A stretch of DNA of 64,000 nt from VXPQ01 sp965232485. GTDB lineage: Bacteria > Bacteroidota > Rhodothermia > Rhodothermales > VXPQ01. The position numbers were made by a program, and so were the translations under genes. The notes beneath the pieces are model-generated. The model was not told where the DNA came from, did not search any database, and saw only the letters and a list, made by a program, of their open reading frames with translations. Shown here in pieces: positions 60,115 through 64,000 of this stretch (position 1 is its first letter; every line of letters begins with the position of its first letter). Where the stretch lies: positions 1,488,001 through 1,552,000 of the forward strand of contig OZ246975.1 in the NCBI GenBank assembly GCA_965232485.1. Reading direction: 5' to 3'.

Positions 60115-60405
60115 ATGTCGAGACGCACACGCAGAACCCATAGTCCTTCGTTCAAGGCGAAGGTAGCCCTCGCCGCCGTGCGCGGCGACAGCACGCTGGC
60201 CGAACTCGCCGAACGCTTCGAGGTGCACCCGAACCAGATACAGTCGTGGAAGAAGCAGCTCACAGAGCGCGCCGAGGAGGCGTTCGTCCGAAGCCGCAAC
60301 GTTCCCGACGAACGCGACAGGAAGATCGAGGCGCTCCACGCGAAGATCGGGGAGCTATCCATGGAGAAGGATTTTTTATCGAAGGCACTCGGTCGCGGCC
60401 TGTAG
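60115..60405 (+). CDS. IS3-family transposase OrfA, copy 2 (intact)
   Basis: A 96-aa protein: the HTH_Tnp_1 DNA-binding helix-turn-helix (KVALAAVRGDSTLAELAERF) followed by a leucine-zipper-like helix (DRKIEALHAKIGELSMEKDF) that mediates multimerisation in IS3 transposases. The ATG at 60115 follows the left inverted repeat by about 90 bases. The heptamer T_TTT_TTA at 60372-60378 lies in frame near its end and would direct ribosomes -1 into orfB to make the OrfAB fusion. OrfA made alone usually acts as a repressor of transposition. Confidence 0.88.
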   Translation: MSRRTRRTHSPSFKAKVALAAVRGDSTLAELAERFEVHPNQIQSWKKQLTERAEEAFVRSRNVPDERDRKIEALHAKIGELSMEKDFLSKALGRGL

Positions 60406-61246
60406 CCGAGCGCAAGGCCCGGATCGATCGTTCGCACTGCTTGCCTGTCGTTCGGCAATGCGCGCTTCTGGCGCTGAGCCGCTCCACGGCGTACTACCGC
60501 CCTCGCGGAGAGCGCAAGGAGGACCTGTTTCTTATGAAGGAGATAGACCGCATCTATATGGATCGTCCCACGAGCGGCTCGCGCACCATAAAGAGCCTGC
60601 TCGAGGCGAAGGGGCATACGGCGGCGCGCAGCCGCGTCGCACGCCTCATGCGCCTTATGGGCCTTATGGCCATCTACCCGAAGCGGCGCACGTCCTCTCC
60701 CGGGACAGGACACAAGATATATCCCTACCTGCTCAAGACCATGACGATCGACAAACCCGGCCAGGTCTATGCGGCGGACATTACGTTCATCCCTATGGCG
60801 AAAGGCTTTCTATATCTCGCAGCCGTAATCGACTGGCATAGCCGCAAGGCGCTCGCCCACCGCATATCGAACACGATGGACGCTCGTTTTTGCGTGGAGG
60901 CTCTCGAGGAAGCGATTGCGCGCTATGGCGCTCCAGAGGTTTTCAACACGGACCAGGGGGCGCAGTTCACCTCCGAGGCGTTCACCAGCGCGCTCAAGGC
61001 GCACGGCGTGCGCATCTCCATGGACGGCAAGGGCCGCTGGCTGGACACGCGTACGTGGAGCGCTTCTGGCGCAGCCTGAAGCAGGAAGAAGTCTACCGGC
61101 GCGCCTGCGACTCCGTAAGCGAGGCCAGAAAGGGAATCGCCGACTACCTGCGCTACTTCAACGAAGAGCGCCCGCACCAGGGACTTGACAACATGACGCC
61201 CGACGACGTATATTACAGACGAAAGCCGCTGACCAAGGCGGCGTAA
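60372..61246 (+). pseudogene. IS3-family OrfB, copy 2, frameshifted before the catalytic Glu
   Basis: The frame entered at the slippery site runs through both catalytic Asp blocks (YAADITFIP, FNTDQGAQFTSE) to GRWLD. A one-base deletion near 61048 then diverts it to a stop at 61079. The remaining part, including the block with the DDE Glu (FWRSLKQEEVYRR) and the usual C-terminus, continues in another frame to 61246. The truncated product lacks the third catalytic residue and should be inactive. Confidence 0.88.
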
Positions 61247-61402
61247 CCCACCGCAGCCCTGCACCTGAAACGACCCGGACTAACTGTCCGAATTTCCCGA
61301 ACCATTTCTAACCACAAAACAAGCCGCCTGATCGCACGACGGAGACCCCATGTGTCGGGTAATTACTAAACTTGTACAATCTTGGAAATAAATATCAAAA
61401 TA

Positions 61403-62149
61403 TCATTCAAGATGGATGCCGAGTAATATCACGTCAAGTCCCCTGCATACAAAATTTTTATATTTACAAGGTGAATATAAAATCTCTAACTCATGAGACC
61501 ATATGAGGCTCAATAATTTATATTCGACGCCAATTCCAAAGTTGACGCCAGGTGTTATAGATTTGCCTTCCGGACGATCTGTTTTAACCTCCATTGGTAT
61601 GGGATCTTCTCCTCCGCAATCGTCATAAAAAACATCATTAGTTGCTGGACAAACATATCTTGTAAAAGAATGTTTTTTATTAAAATGAAAAAAACTAAGT
61701 CCCCCAAATCCATATAGATTCTTGCCACGTTGATTATAACGTACAACAGCCTTGAATATGTTCTCATTATAATGCGGTCCTTCATCACCATAAAAATCAT
61801 TATTCCATCCAACAATGGCTTGAAATTTATCATATCCAATACTAACAAGGAAAAATGGATATGGCATAACATCATCTTCAGGTGATTGAACATCACCGCA
61901 ACAAGGCGCAAAATATCCGCCCCAATTACCCGTTTGGAGATCGGATGCAATCGGCATTAGGAGGCCCCTACTGGAAAAATAAACCCCAAAACGCCACTTT
62001 TTAATACGTTCTTCTTTAGTGTTCTGATCTATTGTATCCTGAGCAATCGCCGGGTTTGTCAACAACAGCATTCCGAAAATACCGAGAAGACAGAATAACA
62101 AGAATCGGGAAGGCGACCCAGGAACAGTTTTCGTGTTTAGCATGATCAT
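61403..62149 (-). CDS. AT-rich outer-membrane-type protein, unrecognised
   Basis: A 248-aa protein with a signal peptide (FLLFCLLGIFGMLLLTNPAI, cut after AIAQ). It is strand-rich with many aromatic/Gly positions (RFGVYFSSRG; GYDKFQAIVGWNNDFYG; YGFGGLSFFHFN), fitting a small outer-membrane beta barrel. Three Cys pairs (PCCGD, CPATND, DDCGG) are unusual for such barrels. It is much more AT-rich than the backbone and probably acquired. It lies six bases after the next gene upstream (62156-64000), so the two are likely co-transcribed. Confidence 0.6.
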   Translation of the reverse strand: MIMLNTKTVPGSPSRFLLFCLLGIFGMLLLTNPAIAQDTIDQNTKEERIKKWRFGVYFSSRGLLMPIASDLQTGNWGGYFAPCCGDVQSPEDDVMPYPFFLVSIGYDKFQAIVGWNNDFYGDEGPHYNENIFKAVVRYNQRGKNLYGFGGLSFFHFNKKHSFTRYVCPATNDVFYDDCGGEDPIPMEVKTDRPEGKSITPGVNFGIGVEYKLLSLIWSHELEILYSPCKYKNFVCRGLDVILLGIHLE

Positions 62150-62155
62150 ATCTGG

Positions 62156-64000
62156 TTATTTGAGCAAGAGCATCCGGCCCGTATCCACGAAATCCTCTGC
62201 TTGTATCCTGTATAGATAGACGCCGCTTGGCAAGCTCCCTGCATCGAAACGGGCACGGTGGCTACCCGCGGGAAGCTCGCCTTCGACAAGTCGGGCTATT
62301 TCCCGACCTAATACATCGTAGACGACGAGGGAGACCATGGTGGTTTCGGGGAGGTCGAAGAGGATTTCCGTGGATGGATTGAAGGGATTAGGGAAATTTT
62401 GGCGGAGAGCATAGGCTTCTGGAATGCTCTCCTTCGCTTCACTCAAACTCTCATTCAAGGCGAGAGGCTGTGCGCTATCCATTCCTCGTTTGCCAGATAC
62501 ATCGCCCGGAATATCTTCTGGAGTATCGCTTGGACACGAGCCTTCCGTAGATGAAAGAACCCGAACTGGCAATTCGCTTGAGGTAGCAGACTGGCGAGGA
62601 GACGAGCTATCCGTCAACGTAAGCCTGATTTTGAAATCTTGGCCATTATACCCACCGAATCTAGCCTGGCTGGCGCTTCCTATGCTATTCCAGGCATTAC
62701 ATTTAGGCCCCAAGGAGGAACTTATCGCGTCAGAATTTGCATCAGTACACAATCTATAAAAGGACCACGAATACGAATAAGGTGGTTTTCCGCCAGAAGC
62801 CGAAGAAGAATAATATCCAGTAGAATTCTCGCCTCCTATACACGAGGGGCCGGAAATAGTAACTTGCGGCACCGATTTTTCCAAATTCAATTGAAAATTT
62901 GGATCAATATTCCATATATCTTTTTCTTTGATCAGACGTGCAAATCCATAATTCATATTGCTTGGCAGTCCTACATAAAATGAATCCGCTTCAGGAACAG
63001 GAAAAGATAAATAGGTGCGAGAAAAGGATCCCGATGAAACAGGATTTGCATAATACTTTTCAGAACGTGATATAATAACATCCACAGTGACACTGTCTTG
63101 CATCCAGGTAATATATTGCCATGCTCTGTCATTATCATCAGGAAGCGGTACATTGCCCTGGGCAAGAGCCGGGTTTTGTTCTCCATTGAACAAAGGCCTC
63201 ATAAGAGCAATGGTTGTGAAATTTTCTTTAGATGTTCCATTTACATGATGATTACCACGTAACATAAGTTTTTTAATATCAATTCCAATACCTCTATCTA
63301 TATCTGCAATATATGATTCACGTATTATATCAGGCTCTTGCTGCCAATATAGAGTACGTTCAACAGTAAAAGGCTGTATAAAAAATGCATTATTTGTAGG
63401 AGCAGGAGACAAGGAACCATCCGATGAATAAACATTATCCCAATGAATTCCAGCAAATTGAAATGTGACAGGGTAGTTCAGAGTGGATGCATCATTCGAA
63501 TTAACATGATAATACATTTTATACCAATTCTGCCTATCCTGCTTATCTCCATTTATTGAATTAATATCTACTAAATATGGATTATTGGGATCTCGGATAA
63601 ACAAAATATTTCTGTAATAATATGCAAATGTTTTTACATTAGTATTTAGATCTTCTCCGTCTGCAGCTTTTAAGTCAATATTTGCATAAATCAGATCTAT
63701 ATTTCCGTATTCTTGATGATATATTTCATTGACGGATTGGTGGTAAGATTGCACTCTTGCCTTTCTCAGAACATTTAGCCAAGGTGATCTAACTCCGCCA
63801 TTATTATCGTACCAAAGTTTTTGATCCGGTTCCATTGTCATGACGTTATGATTCGTATATGGATTCCAAGTACTATGCTTCCAGTTTTGATTCTGTGAAA
63901 TCAAAGGACGCATTGGCCTATCATAACCTGAATCGGCCAGATATGAAATATCGTCCACATAATAGAGCAATTGCATCTGATCTCCCTGTTCATGTCCTTC
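62156..64000 (-). CDS. T9SS-sorted secreted protein, N-terminal part outside the window
   Basis: The frame is open through the right window edge (614 codons seen), so the start is missing. No catalytic family was recognised in the visible 500 N-terminal residues, which are Tyr/Asn/Asp-rich (HEQGDQMQLLYYVDDISYLA at the edge). An Ig-like/PKD-type segment follows (CIGGENSTGYYSSSASGG; DFKIRLTLTDSSSPRQSATS). The C-terminal T9SS type A domain contains LRQNFPNPFNPSTEILFDLP and ends GVYLYRIQAEDFVDTGRMLL. The coding sequence is AT-rich over its first part and GC-richer in the sorting domain, suggesting the domain was joined to a foreign body. Confidence 0.8.
   Translation of the reverse strand, partial: EGHEQGDQMQLLYYVDDISYLADSGYDRPMRPLISQNQNWKHSTWNPYTNHNVMTMEPDQKLWYDNNGGVRSPWLNVLRKARVQSYHQSVNEIYHQEYGNIDLIYANIDLKAADGEDLNTNVKTFAYYYRNILFIRDPNNPYLVDINSINGDKQDRQNWYKMYYHVNSNDASTLNYPVTFQFAGIHWDNVYSSDGSLSPAPTNNAFFIQPFTVERTLYWQQEPDIIRESYIADIDRGIGIDIKKLMLRGNHHVNGTSKENFTTIALMRPLFNGEQNPALAQGNVPLPDDNDRAWQYITWMQDSVTVDVIISRSEKYYANPVSSGSFSRTYLSFPVPEADSFYVGLPSNMNYGFARLIKEKDIWNIDPNFQLNLEKSVPQVTISGPSCIGGENSTGYYSSSASGGKPPYSYSWSFYRLCTDANSDAISSSLGPKCNAWNSIGSASQARFGGYNGQDFKIRLTLTDSSSPRQSATSSELPVRVLSSTEGSCPSDTPEDIPGDVSGKRGMDSAQPLALNESLSEAKESIPEAYALRQNFPNPFNPSTEILFDLPETTMVSLVVYDVLGREIARLVEGELPAGSHRARFDAGSLPSGVYLYRIQAEDFVDTGRMLLLK

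Larger units (their letters stand above)
60024..61309 (+). mobile_element. IS3-family insertion sequence, copy 2 (orfB frameshifted)
   Basis: About 1286 bases, one base shorter than copy 1, with the same terminal AGAGGTGGTTCGGG (left) and CCCGAACCATTTCT (right). It is transcribed rightward, away from copy 1. orfA is intact, but orfB has lost one base near 61048. Copy 1 reads GGACAACGTGTACGTGG where this copy has GGACACGCGTACGTGG. No clear target-site duplication was found. It sits ten bases upstream of the gene at 58308-60014. Confidence 0.92.

Noticed and set aside
27384..61309. Composite transposon formed by the two IS copies
   Set aside because: The interior includes backbone genes (hpf, ybeY, csp, DUF2723), both copies are damaged, and no target duplication brackets the whole. 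Recombination at repeated ISs is a better reading than a 34-kb transposon.
1..64000. tRNA, rRNA, riboswitch or CRISPR loci
   Set aside because: Intergenic gaps were read for cloverleaf-like arms, TTC-loop sequence, CCA ends, repeat-spacer patterns and well-known riboswitch cores; none was convincing by eye.

Overview
The window looks like chromosomal DNA of a Bacteroidota-type bacterium, most likely in the Rhodothermota/Balneolota part of that group. The backbone is GC-rich. Several secreted proteins end in type IX secretion (T9SS) C-terminal sorting domains with the NPF(N/S)PS motif. There are also PorV/PorQ-like barrels, a bacillithiol gene (bshA), DUF2723, and a coaD-rsmD-actin-like gene order. 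No rRNA, tRNA or CRISPR array was seen.

1-26.5 kb is ordinary backbone. It holds mgtE (partial), rsmA, a TPR protein, bioY and a CPBP protease. A four-gene, stop-start overlapping operon follows: lipoprotein, T9SS beta-propeller and two PorV-like barrels. A minus-strand run then encodes an actin-like protein and its membrane partner, rsmD, coaD, an aminotransferase and an M50 protease. After that come pdxJ, a large Calx-beta adhesin, era, pdxB, a barrel protein, bshA, a TonB-like protein, an MBL hydrolase, an LptF/G permease and rsmI. A 125-bp relic of an IS3-family end lies just upstream of the adhesin gene.

26.5-61.3 kb is an accessory region bracketed by two almost identical IS3-family elements (27384-28670 and 60024-61309) that point outward. 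Each copy is broken at a different place. Inside lie two different type I restriction-modification loci, a small block of housekeeping genes between them (tandem DoxX, hpf, ybeY, csp, DUF2723), and candidate defence genes at the edges. These are a deoxyribosyltransferase/TIR-like protein with a winged helix, and a 568-aa protein with a HEPN-like C-terminus. System 1 (30120-41116) is a six-gene translationally coupled operon: hsdM, DUF1016 nuclease, an hsdS with a long extra C-terminal domain, a DUF4062/GHKL-type ATPase containing a 24-bp minisatellite, hsdR and a metallopeptidase. System 2 (47380-54036) is rearranged: a half-size hsdS, hsdM, a RhuM-HsdS chimera, hsdR and a truncated metallopeptidase gene.

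54.5-64 kb holds secreted proteins and AT-rich surface or outer-membrane genes, ending in a T9SS-sorted protein cut by the window edge. Two unrelated secreted-protein genes (26565-27164 and 55447-57213) share a duplicated upstream block. That block contains a sigma70-like promoter (TTGACR-N17-TATKCT).
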